A stretch of 64,000 nucleotides of DNA, taken from positions 5,101,029 to 5,165,028 of the forward strand of contig OZ007518.1 in NCBI GenBank assembly GCA_963931865.1, in the 5' to 3' direction. This DNA is from Axinella damicornis. Lineage: Eukaryota > Porifera > Demospongiae > Axinellida > Axinellidae. Position numbers and translations under genes: made by a program. Below are positions 35,818-48,200 of the stretch, one piece after another. The notes beneath the pieces were generated by a model. It did no database searches and had not been told where the DNA came from. It saw nothing but the letters and a program-made list of their open reading frames with translations. Each line of letters begins with the position of its first letter. The stretch's first letter is position 1.

Positions 35818-35947
35818 CTTAATGAGGTGGTCTCCATCACGATGGATACCAATGCAGAACCCTCGCTATGGAAGGCCAACAGCCTCATCACGAGGCAGAG
35901 ATGACCATCCAACAGAGGGGCCAATCTCGAGGACAGCTGAATGATAC
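35818..35947 (-). pseudogene. Exon-like 130-bp segment with an in-frame stop
   Basis: On the minus strand it is bounded by TGATTTAG and GTACGTA. One frame reads YHSAVLEIGPSVGWSSLPRD and EAVGLP, a TAG stop, then RGFCIGIHRDGDHLIK, which looks like conserved protein on both sides of the stop. A second frame is fully open but hydrophobic and less protein-like. Family not recognised. Confidence 0.3.
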
Positions 35948-36007
35948 CTAAATCAGGATAAGTACATGTACAAATGCATGTGAATAGAACTAGAGCAGAT
36001 GTCAAGA

Positions 36008-37877
36008 TAGCCTCAAACTCAGGCGCGGAGAGGGAAAAGAGCGCCTGGTATCCACTGTTTGCGCATGCGCTTAATTATTACATTACACTCCTGGTATAGG
36101 AAAAATTGTGCCGCGTAATATAATATTACACTCCTGGTAGGGGATAAATTGTGCCGCGTAAATAACCTAATGTAAATAAATAATTAACGTTTGACTACTT
36201 AGGAATGGCCTGCAAAGATTCTGACTACACCGTCGTGATTGCTATCATGCACTGTCCTCACCGTACAATTTTGGTGCTGAAACTCACCTTGGTGGTGGAG
36301 ATACAAGCGCTTATGTTGTGCCGTCGGCCGCCATTGCTCGATCGCTCTCTTCGACGTTGGTTGCCAGTACAGTCTTACGAAGGCCCCACAAAGATTCTGA
36401 CCACACGGCCGTGATCGCTGTCGTTCACTGACGCTTACATGTCAAAACTCACCGTGCTGGCTAAGTTGTGAGTACTGTAATAATGCCTTTTGGTCACCAT
36501 TGCTCGCGATCGACTGAGTGTGGTTGCCACGTGGCATGTGCGTTAATTGGAACGAATTGCAATACTTAGCTTGCGCTACGGCGAGTCGCAACCGGGGTTG
36601 CAACGCGGCTATGTATTCGGTACTTGAGAGCACTTGAATTACTTTATGATCTTCCCTACATATTTATATAGCTATCATGGTACTCACGTGATGTGTGATA
36701 ATTGGAACAAACTGTCACACTTAGCTTGTGCTACCGTTTAACCACGGCTACCAGGAGTGCGGTTGTCCCTCGTAATTAATTAATATAAATAATTCGTTCG
36801 AGTGATAGGAAGCGTACGAAGATTCTGACTACACCTTCATGATCGCTATCATGCACTGTCCCAACCGTACAATTTTGGTGCTGAAACTCACCTTGGTGGT
36901 GGAGATACAAGCGCTTTTGTTGTGCCGTCGGCCGCCATTGCTCGATCGCTCTCTTCGACGTTGGTAGCCAGTACAGTCTTACGAAGGCCCCACAAAGATT
37001 CTGACCACACGGCCGTGATCGCTGTCGTTCACTGACGCTTACATGCTGGAACTCACCGTGCTGGCTAAGTTGTGAGTGCTCTTGCCTTCCTTTTGGTCGC
37101 CATTGCTCGCGATCGACTGAGCGTAGTTGCCACGTGGCATGTGCGTTATTTGGAATGAATTGCAATACTTACCTTGCGCTACGGCGAGTCGCAACCGGGT
37201 TGCAACGCGGTATGAATGCTACTTGAGAGCACTCTAAATAATTTCTGATCGTCCCTATATATAGCTATCATGGTACACACGTGATGTGTGAATTGGAACG
37301 AACTGTCACACTTAGCTTGTGCTACCATTTAACCACGGCTACCAGGAGTGCGGTCGCCCCTGGTAAACCATGTGGATTTATGTGGATGATGTCGCAAACT
37401 TTCCAAGTGTGAACAATGACGTCTATATACCACACTATGAAACCACAAAGTCTTGATCGCAGCTTTGACTCACGTTTGGAACTTGTTCTGTCATCAATAC
37501 CATGGGGGATGAGACTACGCTGTCATCTTGGGCAAGCTTCACATCAAACACGAACGGTATAACACAATGACAAAACCAGTGCTTAGACAGACAGAGTCTC
37601 TTCGTATAGTCACTTCAAAGATGCCCTCTGCTCGGGTTCGAGCGTCATCGCTGCACACCCAATTTGCTGAAGGTACGAAACAGCCTTGTCTAGATCTTGA
37701 ATAAAGTCGCCAAAATACGATCGTGATGCAGTTACGTACACGCATCTGACGTCAACAAGCCACGGGAATGACGCAGTCTTATCCGGGATTCCCGGAATGT
37801 CGGGAAATTAAGCGCATGCGCAAACAGTGGATACCAGGCGCTCTTTTCCACCTCCTCCGCGCCTGGGTTCGAGGCTA
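36008..37877. mobile_element. 1.87-kb MULE-like element carrying array DNA
   Basis: The left end TAGCCTCAAACTCAGGCGCG continues CGCCTGGTATCCACTGTTTG CGCATGCGC. The right end mirrors it (GCGCATGCGCAAACAGTGGA ... GGTTCGAGGCTA). Flanks ATGTCAAGA (35999-36007) and AGGTCAAGA (37878-37886) agree at eight of nine bases. Ends are homologous to the 679-bp element at 14815. Positions 36083-37362 inside are the array family in reverse; 37363-37800 is unassigned. Confidence 0.8.
36083..37362 (-). repeat. Reverse-oriented array block inside the MULE-like element
   Basis: Begins with two reversed 36-bp modules (36083-36118, 36126-36161). Two array units follow, with CACCTTGGTGGTGGAGATAC, GCCGCCATTGCTCGATCG and TTGCCACGTGGCATGTGCGT. 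It ends TACCAGGAGTGCGGTCGCCC. Each unit keeps the full long-unit structure. Confidence 0.88.
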
Positions 37878-39330
37878 AGGTCAAGAGCACATGATGACAT
37901 GATCGTAATAGGGTCGCGCTTGCAGATGTACTTTTCTTCCTGCAAAGGGGTTGCTTTATTATCAAAATGCCAGAACCAACTCCCACTTGTCCGACCCCCA
38001 CACTAGCATCGTTCCGAGGCCGTAGGAGAAACATCCTGGCAACTCCTGCAAGTTCAAAACTGTATACGGATGTAACGTCACAGTAATTGCATACTGTACC
38101 TCATTCAAGCAGTGAAGTCCGGTACGTGATATACATGTATACACTGTACATGTACTTCTGATATTTCCACCTGCTGAGAACGTTCCTTTCCTGCTCGTGG
38201 AAGCAAATGTTTGCTGCAGGTTCTGCGACGAAAAGCAAGCACAAGACGAACAAAAAAATATCATCATGCAGAGCGCCTACACTAGTGTGATCGAGCAATC
38301 GACTATAATGGACGTGACTGCAACGTTTCAACACGACACAATTTGGTTTACTGAAGTCATGTGGCAATCTGATCGGTACTGCCAACTCTCTGGCAGCGAA
38401 AGTAAGTTTGAACAGTTGTAAGTTAAATTGCCAGGCCGTTTTTACTATGGCAAGGGAACAAGAGAACAAGATCAAGGGGTGGTCACTCCAATATGTGCCG
38501 TTCTTAGAGCTGCGACCGGGGTCACAATCTGTGACCGTCCAAAAACTGCCAGTGACCGCGTGACCACGCTGCTAAACTGCCGGTGACCTTGTGACCGTCG
38601 TAAAAATCCACCGTGACTGCGTGACTTTTTGGTAGTATACGGAGTAATACGGTAAGCCACACCTACATCCGCCGTATACGGGGTCACAATCGCTGGTCGC
38701 AGCTCTAAAGTACGGCACTTATTTGCGTGACCACCCCTTGAAGATCAAGGCTAACCCGGGTAACCCACTTATTTGCTGGGTGGCTCCAGCCTTCAGTCGG
38801 TCTAGTATAGCTCACTTACTCTCTAAGGAGACTTTTGCCTTTCTGCAATTTACTCGCAGAGCTTCTCAAACTACAAGCATACATTGTACATGTGCACTTT
38901 GAAAAGATGGGTATTAATTAGAGTATGCTATATTTGCTAGCAGCAAAAATACAGAGAACCAGCAGAAAGTAGAGCTCGGCCCAACCCCAGAACACTAACC
39001 CTTACCACGGGACTTCCTGCCGGCACTTCGTACACAGACTTCAACACAGTACACACGCAACATCCATTTAGTGATTTTACCGTGGAACTTACCTCGTAGC
39101 CCTAGGTAGAGCACTCAATTTCCCAATCAGCTAGCAAATCGTGGGTTCTTTCTTTGTTGCCTCCTCTTCGAGAGATAGACTCGCTGGCCAGCCCGCCCCG
39201 CCAGCAGACTGCCAAGCCAACTAGCTAGCTGAGCTAGCCGGCCGGCTGACCTTGAGCGTTGGTGACGTCAGTAGAATCTTGTGGGTGACGTCATGCAATG
39301 AGGCGTGCGCGCGTATGTGCCATGGTTACG
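37878..39330. other. Upstream region of creatine kinase, no gene seen
   Basis: Apart from the 268-bp element at 38473-38740 I see no supported coding exon. 39180-39300 is moderately GC-rich with CTAGCTAG/GCCGGCCGG motifs and probably belongs to the promoter region of the creatine kinase gene. Confidence 0.4.
38473..38740. mobile_element. 268-bp inverted-repeat element, 5-bp target duplication
   Basis: CAAGGGGTGGTCACTCCAAT at the left is mirrored at the right, ending TGACCACCCCTTG. AAGAT occurs at 38468-38472 and 38741-38745. GTGACCG-type motifs repeat inside. Larger relatives lie at 25.6 and 31.9 kb. Confidence 0.8.
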
Positions 39331-39339
39331 TCGCTTGCG

Positions 39340-39459
39340 AAGCAGTATAAGAGCAGATCCACCCCGTTCTTACGCTATCGCGATCAAGCTGCAAGCGAGA
39401 CGTGCACATTCAGTATCAAGTATCAAGCCGAAGTTGAAGAAACCTCTCTATTGCAGAAG
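39340..39459 (+). promoter_or_regulatory. Putative core promoter and 5' UTR exon of creatine kinase
   Basis: A TATA-like CAGTATAAGAGCAG at ~39341 precedes a stretch ending CTATTGCAGAAG followed by GTATTA (possible donor after 39459). Splicing to the acceptor at 40211 would place this as an untranslated first exon, as is common in this gene family. Inferred only. Confidence 0.35.
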
Positions 39460-40213
39460 GTATTAATTCTCTCCATGAATGAATGAATGAATTCAATATC
39501 TCCATGTGTACTTTCTATGAATATGCCATCTTGTAGCTAACTGTTTTTGACAAGGATGATAATACTCTGTCGATTACTTCTTATGAGAACATTCTCAGCC
39601 ACCAATGAATTTGGATGTTACAGTATCCTGTGGGGCTGTAGATATTATTTTAATGGTGTATCCCGGCTATGTCAAATTATAGTGGCTATGGAGTTTAGGT
39701 ATGGAACCTTGTAGGATTCAAACTTCAAACATACCTGCACAGTGGACACACAGTAGAGTACTGTTGAATTGACTTCTGTACAAGCCTGTTCCACTAGCTG
39801 ATTGGTGTCATGGACGCAGTATAATTATAGCTTTCAATTTTATTCTCCTTCTGAGAATACTTAGCATTAAGCATACAGAGTTCCAAAAACACAGATGAAC
39901 AGTTGAACTGGACCATTCACCTGGATTCTACCAGGAAAATTAATGAAGATGACTCCTTTAGGGAGATAATTCATAGGGTCAAGTTAAAGTATTCTAGACA
40001 TCCTGATGTTCCTCCAGTCGCTTTTTGTGCAGCTTTTCACAGCCGAAAGGGCATACAGTTAAACTAGATGCTTATCCCTTCATGCAAAATAATAATTATT
40101 ATGACTGGGTTTGATTGACAGGTAGTTCTAATCCCATGCACAGTTGGTTGTTATTTGCATAAGAAAACATCCTCCCCGGGCCCTGTAACAATCCCTCTGT
40201 TTCTTTCACAGCA

Positions 40214-43200
40214 ATGGCATCCAATTCCAAGTTCCCCGCTAGTGAAGACTATCCCGACCTGTCCAAGCACAACAACTGGATGGCAAAGTGCCTCACACCT
40301 GAGATCTATGAGAAACTGAGGGACAAGACTACACCCTCTGGGTACACCTTTGATGAGTGCATCCAAACAGGTAAGTACAAGTATAATAAAACTGTAACAG
40401 GATGTAGGGATACCAGAACGACTCCCTAACATCAAAATAAACACGAGGCATATCTGTGTTTCAGTTTTCAACAAGTCAGATTCTACGTTGCATGTTGCAG
40501 TGTGCAGCATGTGGCTCCCACTTTTCCGTACTGCAAGCAACAAAACGTTGTGCAGGACCTGGGAACGACTCCTGGCTACAGTATAATTATTATGACATTC
40601 ATGATTCACCCTACTTCATTTAGGTGTGGACAACCCAGGTCATCCATTCATCATGACCGTTGGCTGTGTTGCTGGGGATGAGGAGAGCTACGATGTCTTT
40701 GCTGACCTTATGGACCCTGTCATTGACAAACGCCATGCAGGATATTCCAAGGTGAACATAGGGCAGATAGTACATGCAACAGTATAATACAATGCTCTTT
40801 CAATGCAATGCTCTTTCACTGTTGTATGTAGGATGCCAAGCACAAGACTGACCTGGACTCCGACAAACTGAAGGGTGGTGACAAACTTGACCCCAACTAT
40901 GTCCTCTCCTCTCGTGTCCGCACTGGGCGTAGCATCCGGGGATATGGTCTCCCCCCTCACTGCTCCAGGGCTGAGCGTAGGGCTGTGGAGAAGATTGTGA
41001 TGGAGGCCGTTGGTTCCCTGGATGGGGAGCTGAAAGGTCGGGGGAACTAACTAACAAGCTTAACTTGTTGTTGGAGTCTGAGCAGTGTATGCAGAACTAT
41101 GATCATGAGCACCTGACTTGCACTCTACTCGCTTTAAGTTGGTACTTAAAGCTAGCAGATACTTGTGTAGATAAAATTCTGACATGAGCTATAGCAATAG
41201 ACTGGAAGCGGTATGCATGTAACTGATGCCAGTACTACAGCCGGCATTTCAACTGGCAAACCAGCTGCAGCAATTAACAATGTTGCTGCCTGCATTACTT
41301 TGTACAGTTGTCATCGTTTAAAGTTATTCCAACAAATAATTAACGAAGTAGTCTCTTTTGCTAATCCAGTCACTAATAATTACAATACATAGGCGACATT
41401 CAACAAAAACCTCTCTTTTGCTCACAGGCAAGTACTATCCCCTTGACAAGATGACAGAGGAGGAACAGCAGCAGCTGATTGATGAACACCTGCTCTTTGA
41501 CAAGCCAGTCTCCCCCCTCCTGCTGTCAGCTGGTATGGCCCGTGACTGGCCTGATGCCAGGGGCATCTGGCACAATACCCGAAAGAACTTCCTCGTCTGG
41601 GTGAGGATCTTATCCCTGAGAACAGATACAGTACTTCTTGTATGCATGCAGGATGGACAAGTGCTCAACCAGGTGTTCCTCTCTTCCTTCCTTCCTTCCT
41701 CTCTCCCTTAATTACTTACTCAGGTGAATGAAGAAGACCACATCCGAGTGATCTCCATGCAGAAGGGAGGCAATATGAAGGAGGTGTTCGGCAGGTTCTG
41801 CACTGGACTCAAGAAAGCGGAGGAGGCCATGAAGACAAAGGGTTAGAGACCAGTTCTCCATATGCATTCCATCAATGTATGAAATGTGCACGCATGATAG
41901 GCTCATTCCCAGGCCTTCTCACCCCAACGTTTGTCGCTAGCAGCACAAACGCTGGGGTGAGAAGGCCTGGGAACCATCATTAATTTTTTGAGATGGGTCA
42001 TCTTTGTTTACAAAGAGAAGTATTCATTTATGACATGAAGCATGATAATTGCATAGTTACTGCAATCTGATTGGTCAAGGGGTATCACTGTACTAGAACT
42101 TGTGATTGAGTGGTTCTTAGTCAGCATGATGATTCATGTTCGCATTAATTTTACTAAGAACTGCATGTAATGACCACCGTAAAATTACTGAGGCCTCTAT
42201 GGCGCCCACTATACCAGAAGCAACAGCTTTACCTATCACAGAGTCGGTAGACTCTGTATGTAGGGATACGACGTACACGCAATATATGCTAATACAAAAG
42301 AATCTCTCCAAATCTCAGAAACGGTACACTTATAAGCCTTTATAACCACATACCGTTCATCTTCGAGTGTTTTCATGACCAACAAGACTCCTCGCGTCGC
42401 GAAAAACCGTCGCGAAAGTACCGCACCAGGTACTCGCAAAACGGGCAAATTGTTTTTCTTTCTTCTTTCTTTCTTTCTTTCTTTCTTCTTCTTTCTTCTT
42501 TCAGACGGGCTAGCTCAACGTCGCCTCAATCCCTCATGATGGTTTTCGCACGAAACAGCAGCATTTTACACCGAGCAGTGCACCAGCCCATCGCTTTTTG
42601 GCAACCTCAAGTCTTCACCAGGCGGCTACAGCTGCCCACTCAATAACTATGGCTTCATTTGTCACGCCATTTTCATGTTTGTACGCATGCGCACTTAAAC
42701 GATCACTTAGCAACGATACGTAATTATTATTCAAGATCGCTGAATTAGAAGTGCCTTGCGCTACCGTAACTAGACTGAGGTAAATTCTCTGTGCTATATA
42801 TCTTACTAGACTGTGTTCTGTGAGAGGGGTGAATGCCTATCTAAAGACTCAACAATGTGTCGCTACTACTATCTAGTATAGCTATTTTACCTACACTACT
42901 TCAGCTCAGGGAGCACTGGCTTAGTATCCATCCAGAAAAGGCTTGGCTTTTGAGATGCTTGGGTCTGATTCTTCAGCCATTGCTGGCAGTGTAAATGCCA
43001 GAGTCCAGTATGCATGCGCCTGCTGCTAAAAAAAATGACATAAACAAGTAATAAAAAACATTTAAAATGTAACAGGATGTAGGGATACCAGAACCGCAAA
43101 AAGTAAGGAAACAAGGTAGGGATGATCACACAAAACAGTGAAGTATACAATCCCCCTACATATCTTTTTTCATTATACACGTATTATGGAAAAAGATCTC

Positions 43201-44567
43201 TGTAAGGGGTTGTATACTTCACTGTTTTGTGTGATCATCCCTACCTTGTTTCCTTACTTTTTGCGGTTCTGGTATCCCTACATCCTGTTACATTTTAAAT
43301 GTTTTTTATTACTTGTTACATAAGTGCCCAGGATGACTCCTTTCTCTCTAAACTGCCTAGTGTGGTGTTTCGTGATCAACTATTACTATCACTAAGCTTG
43401 CTTCCTTTTCCCCAGGACACGAGTTCATGTGGAACGAGCACCTTGGCTTCATCCTCACCTGTCCCTCCAACCTTGGCACAGGACTGAGGGCTGGCGTACA
43501 TGTGAAACTACCCAATCTATGCAAGGATAAGAGGTTTGAAAGCATCCTGGAGAAACTTCGCCTGCAAAAGCGGGGCACAGGTCAGCAAAGTGTGTGAGGT
43601 CTATTTCAAGAAGAAACGTGGCTCAGATTTTAAACAGTTTTTTCATGCTGGTAACAGCAAGCATCAAGGGCACCTACAGAACAGTATGATGGCAATGATT
43701 GTGTAATACACTCACTTTTACTCCTAATCTCATACTCATGTATACATGAGTATGAGATTAGGAGTAAAAGTTAGCTATAGCTAACACACAACAGCTAGAT
43801 TGCACAAACAGATTGCACAAACAGTTTACAACACTGTGAACATGGATCACAGCTGTCTGTCTGCACACAAGCATGTGCAGTTTACAACTGCTTTGATTGT
43901 TAAGTATGAACTCAGTTGAGATGTGAAACCCAAGCTCTATGGATGTGTAATGCAACTGAATTGTGACTGATCATCATGCCTCTTGTATTGCGTGATTTTC
44001 TTACATCAGTGTATGCCACCATTATTACAGAACTAGTTCACTTGTCCCTCTGCTTGAATTGGTGCAGGTGGTGTTGACACTGCCAGTGTTGGCGGTGTGT
44101 TTGACATTTCCAACACCGACCGTCTTGGCTACTCTGAAGTGGAACTGGTACAGAAGGTGGTTGATGGTGTGGAACTTCTTGTCAAGGTACATTACACACT
44201 TAATTGTAGTGTGATCCTGAAAACGAATGCTTATTAATGATTTTTATGACCGCCCCTAGTATAGTTTATTGCTGGATTCTGAATCAGGATGACATGCATA
44301 TTCACTTAGCATGCATGTGACTTACTGTTCAGTACTGTGTACTATACTACAGACATGAACACACACAAAATATTATTGGATGATCTGCACGCACTGTGTT
44401 ACTATAATATTATTGAGTCTGGTTCAACAACAGGCAGACTCCTATGAATACATTGCAAGCAGGTAGCCATGCAGTCTGTTATGAAGTCTGTGATATCATC
44501 ATCTTGCACACAGATGCAGAAGAAGCTCGAGGCAGGGGAGTCCATCGATGCCCTTGTGCCAAAGTAA
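40214..44567 (+). CDS. Creatine kinase, cytosolic type
   Basis: Transfers phosphate between ATP and creatine to buffer cellular energy. Eight coding exons: 40214-40370, 40624-40751, 40832-41036, 41428-41600, 41724-41841, 43416-43580, 44068-44186, 44514-44567. All introns are GT-AG and phases agree, giving 372 residues, close to the ~381 of vertebrate cytosolic forms. The start [14 protein letters not shown] sits two bases after the acceptor CTTTCACAG; no mitochondrial presequence is seen. Diagnostic blocks are [47 protein letters not shown] and [19 protein letters not shown], with the reactive cysteine at about residue 276. The NPGHP block fits creatine kinase better than arginine kinase. No lesions. 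The large intron 41842-43415 hosts two inverted-repeat elements. Confidence 0.96.
41898..41975. mobile_element. Hairpin MITE in creatine kinase intron
   Basis: TAGGCTCATTCCCAGGCCTT and CTCACCCCAACG pair with CGCTGGGGTGAGAAGGCCTG GGAACC. It belongs to the TAGCCTCGTTCCC family; the last bases of the right end are missing. Confidence 0.75.
42452..42503. repeat. (CTTT)n microsatellite
   Basis: Short pyrimidine repeat of TTTC and TTC units in the creatine kinase intron. Confidence 0.85.
43043..43317. mobile_element. 275-bp foldback element with 5-bp target duplication
   Basis: Arms of ~112 bp, AACAAGTAATAAAAAACATT ... mirrored to ...TTTTTTATTACTTGTT, around a ~50-bp loop. ACATA lies at 43038-43042 and 43318-43322. 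It lies in the creatine kinase intron ~100 bp before exon 43416. A 27-bp piece of the arm recurs at 40393-40419 in another intron of the same gene. Confidence 0.88.
43715..43770. repeat. 56-bp perfect palindrome
   Basis: Each 28-base arm runs CTTTTACTCCTAATCTCATA to the centre GTATAC. No loop and no obvious target duplication. Intron of creatine kinase. Confidence 0.9.
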
Positions 44568-45294
44568 ACATTCCCTGCAGTTTTCGAACAGAGACATCAA
44601 ACTATTATTACAAAAATTATGTACTGAAGATGCTATATTTATTGTCAACTATCAATTATAATAATGTTCTGATCTAGCTGCGATGAGGATATTCTTGGCA
44701 ATAATTTCATAATAGCTATAGGAAAGTGGCCTGGAATGGAGACTGAGATCAGAGTATGTATACATGCATGGTAATAATCATGCATTCGTGGGGCCAGGAC
44801 AGCAGCTATAAAGTGAATTGGACTGCAAAACTGCACATCCCCTAATGCATGTGCTCGTTCCCAGACCCCCCTCAGAAAAATCGATACCTTATTCAGAAAT
44901 TCCAGGTTTTTGTTGCTATGACAGTGACAACCCCTTGTAGCCATTGGTCACTATGCAGCATCAAAAGAGTCACGACACAGTCTGTGAATCATAATATTAT
45001 GTGAGGCTTTGGGAACCAGATCACGACGGGCAGGTCCCCCGGGATGTGCTGGCTGTCTTCAGTCGGTTCATCTTCTTACAGATATCGATGTGGATCTACT
45101 GACCTCGTATGCAGGTTCTACACTCGTTTTTGTGAGAGGGTGGGGCTGAGCAATAACGTACGCATGCGCCAGCGGCCGGCCGGTCGTGGCGCGCGCCAGC
45201 CAGCTAGATATTATCTTTAACCCTTTTCGTTCGGTTGATAAGATTTAGCTAGCTGCTAGCTCTGAAAGCTCTAGGCTGCTGCTGCACCTCGGAA
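44568..45294. other. Intergenic; 3' end of creatine kinase and next promoter
   Basis: No clear AATAAA was identified after the creatine kinase stop. 45140-45294 is CpG-rich (GCCAGCGGCCGGCCGGTCGT, GGCGCGCGCC) and leads into the first ATG of the PHF10-like gene, so it is a plausible promoter. Confidence 0.4.
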
Positions 45295-48200
45295 ATGGAA
45301 CTCATGCGAGAGGTACTATGCAGAACATGATGTTGTTTAGTCTCGCGTCACCAGACCCAACCTGGTTGGGCCTGGTCACTCGAGTTCTTAGCAGCTGCTC
45401 ACACATGTACAGCAGTTGTACCTGGGTACCAACGTTTAGGTATAGATTGATGTGTTTGATCAAGGAAACAAGTTGATTATGCCTTATGGCGCATAATCCA
45501 CGAGTGGGTGTGGTCTGGTCGCGTCCCCAAACCTTCCATACCCCTAGTCTCACATGGCCAAACCCCTTCTGCATGGAGGGAAAGGGGCCGTACAACAGTT
45601 TGTTACTCAGGAATTTAATTAGTATTCCAGCAATGATGTAAGTGACTGTGAAATAAAAGTTGCGACCTCGGGATTTTGATTTCTACTGTGTTCCAGCTCT
45701 TGAGTAAAGACACTTCACGTGTGGTTCACTTTTCACGTTTCATGTTTATGCTCCACTCGGACTCGATTATTTGATGCATTCTAGGTAGCATGTGACTGAA
45801 TACTGTGCTGTGATTGGACCTGCACTCCACGGTGTGGGGCACGAATTGCTGTATGGCCATTCCCCATTGCCCTTCCCTCCGGGCAGAATGTTGTCTGGCC
45901 ATGCGGGACCTCATAACATTGCAAGATATTGGGGGCCCAGGAAGTGCTGCACCCCGAGAGCAGAAGGTTTTCATGCAGGTGCTGGGCCCCATTAACATTA
46001 ACAGAGGGTGGCGATGACATCATCAGTTGCCATATATGGCCTTGCTCAAACTTGTTTCTCTGGAAGGGCAAAGGGCAAACTCCTTTGCAAGAAAAATGCA
46101 AGGTCTTGAGTGGGATTCGAGCTCCAAATCAAAACCCTGATAATGAGTGTGTGGATCACATCTTAATGCTCATGCGGTATTACTTAGCCTCGTTCCCAGG
46201 CCTCCACACCCAGGTTTTGTCACTTGCAGTCCGTAAAGTACTGCAAGCGACAAAAGCTGGATGTGGAAGCCTAGGAACGAGGCTTATATTACAATGTACT
46301 CCCTCCGGCTATATGGATTGCCCTGTCTGAGATGGAGTACAAGACACATCAATCTGATACTTATCCAAATCTGATTTTGTCCTCACCATCCAGTCGGAAG
46401 AGACCCTCCAATCTGGCTGGTCGAAGCTTTCGATGCGCCGCCGACGGTCGGTGACAAGTGCTGAAAGCAGCAATAGTGTGGAGGAAGGGTCGGAGAAGCA
46501 AGAGGACAGGGAGTATTTTCCAGCAACGCAGCTGTTTGAGTACCATTGGCCGTTAGGTACAGACTCTCCAGAGCACTACATGCTACAGGAGCAGGTGGCT
46601 GTGTATTTGGATATCAGGGGAATCCAGAGGAAGTATCCAGGTACGTGTACATGTGTTAGCCTTGTTCCCAGGCCTCCGCCCAGATTTTATCTCGCAGCCG
46701 TGGAGAAAACAGCTGCGAGATAAAATCTGGGCGGAGGCCTGGGGACGAGGCTATACATGTGTGTGCCACTGTGTGGTGCATGTTTGTGTGCATGTGCGTG
46801 AAGCGGGATTGAGTGGTAGATCACAGGATGGAGCAGAATGGGAGTGTGAATGAGATGATGGAGTCTGTGGAATAAGTTCCATTGATGCGACTTGGACTGT
46901 CAGTTGTTGGCTGATGGAGAAAGGGTAATATCCGTCTGTGAGGTTAACTCAGGCCTTAGTCAGTTGTTTGTGACACCATTAGCCTCCTTCCCGATCCCAG
47001 GCACTCAGTTATTGGGACGTTACTAAAACCCGGGACGGGACGGGACGGAGGCGGGACGTCCCGTCCTGTCCCGGCTACTAAAATCCGGGACGCGCATGCG
47101 TAACTTGAACTTGGACGTCCGGACGGCTACGTGTAGCCGTTCCTCGAGGCCTCATGGACCAGACAGGATCTCCGCCATGTAGTATGCCTCAAATGCCGCA
47201 TCCCATACATGTATATCCTGCTGCTCTTCAAGCCTTCTTTCATACTCCTCAGTGTTTGGTGAGTGGAAGAGTTGAAACATGCTGTCCGAGTAGACAGTGA
47301 TGTCTTCTGCCGGAGCCCCGTGACGATGGCACCACATGCGAATATCTCGGAAGTCAGCTGCTACCTTCTCATCTCCCAGGTAGTGGATCAGTGTTGTGGA
47401 TTTGTCGGCAAGCAGCTGATAGCCATGGTGCGTCTTTCTCCATCGTAGATGATTATAGCACCTAAAGTTACGCATGCGCGTCCCGGATTTTAGTAGCCGG
47501 GACGGGACGGGACGTCCCGCCTCCGTCCCGTCCCGTCCCGGGTTTTAGTAACGCCCAGTTATTGGGGAGAAGATCACGTGGTATCCACCAATCACGCATG
47601 CGTGAGCAGTTCCGTTACATTCTCTGTATAATTCATCGAGATGCGTAGGCTGAAATAACACGGACAAATGTTCAGTAAAATATCCAGCATCATGCGAGGC
47701 CATGGTTTTGAAGTCTGTGGGGACGGTGATACGCCGCTTCTGTCTCCAAAGTGGACGCGAAGCACGATACAGACCTGGTAAGATCCCATAGAAAATTCAA
47801 CCTGGCCGTATGTAACCATACAAACTCATTTTGCCATTATGTACTTGCTACACGGACCGTATAACAGTAGTTTCCAAGTTCCCCACAAGAACCTGGGGAG
47901 CCGCGCATGCACAAACAATGGATACCAGGCGCTCTTCTCCCCAATTACCGAGCGCCTGGGAACGAGGCTATGACACCATGTGACTGTGGAGACCCTCTGT
48001 GCATAGCGGTGTGGGTTGATTACATAGGCAACAGCCTACTCTAAGCACATACAGTGTACATACATCGCTACAATCCCAGTTCAGAGTCTGGGTCAGTATG
48101 GCTATGAGATATGCTAACTGTAGTCCCCCTCTGCCCCTCTGGGGTTCCTTGTTGCACTAGTGTCCAGAAGGCCGCCGTACTAGCCTCATTCCCAGCTGGC

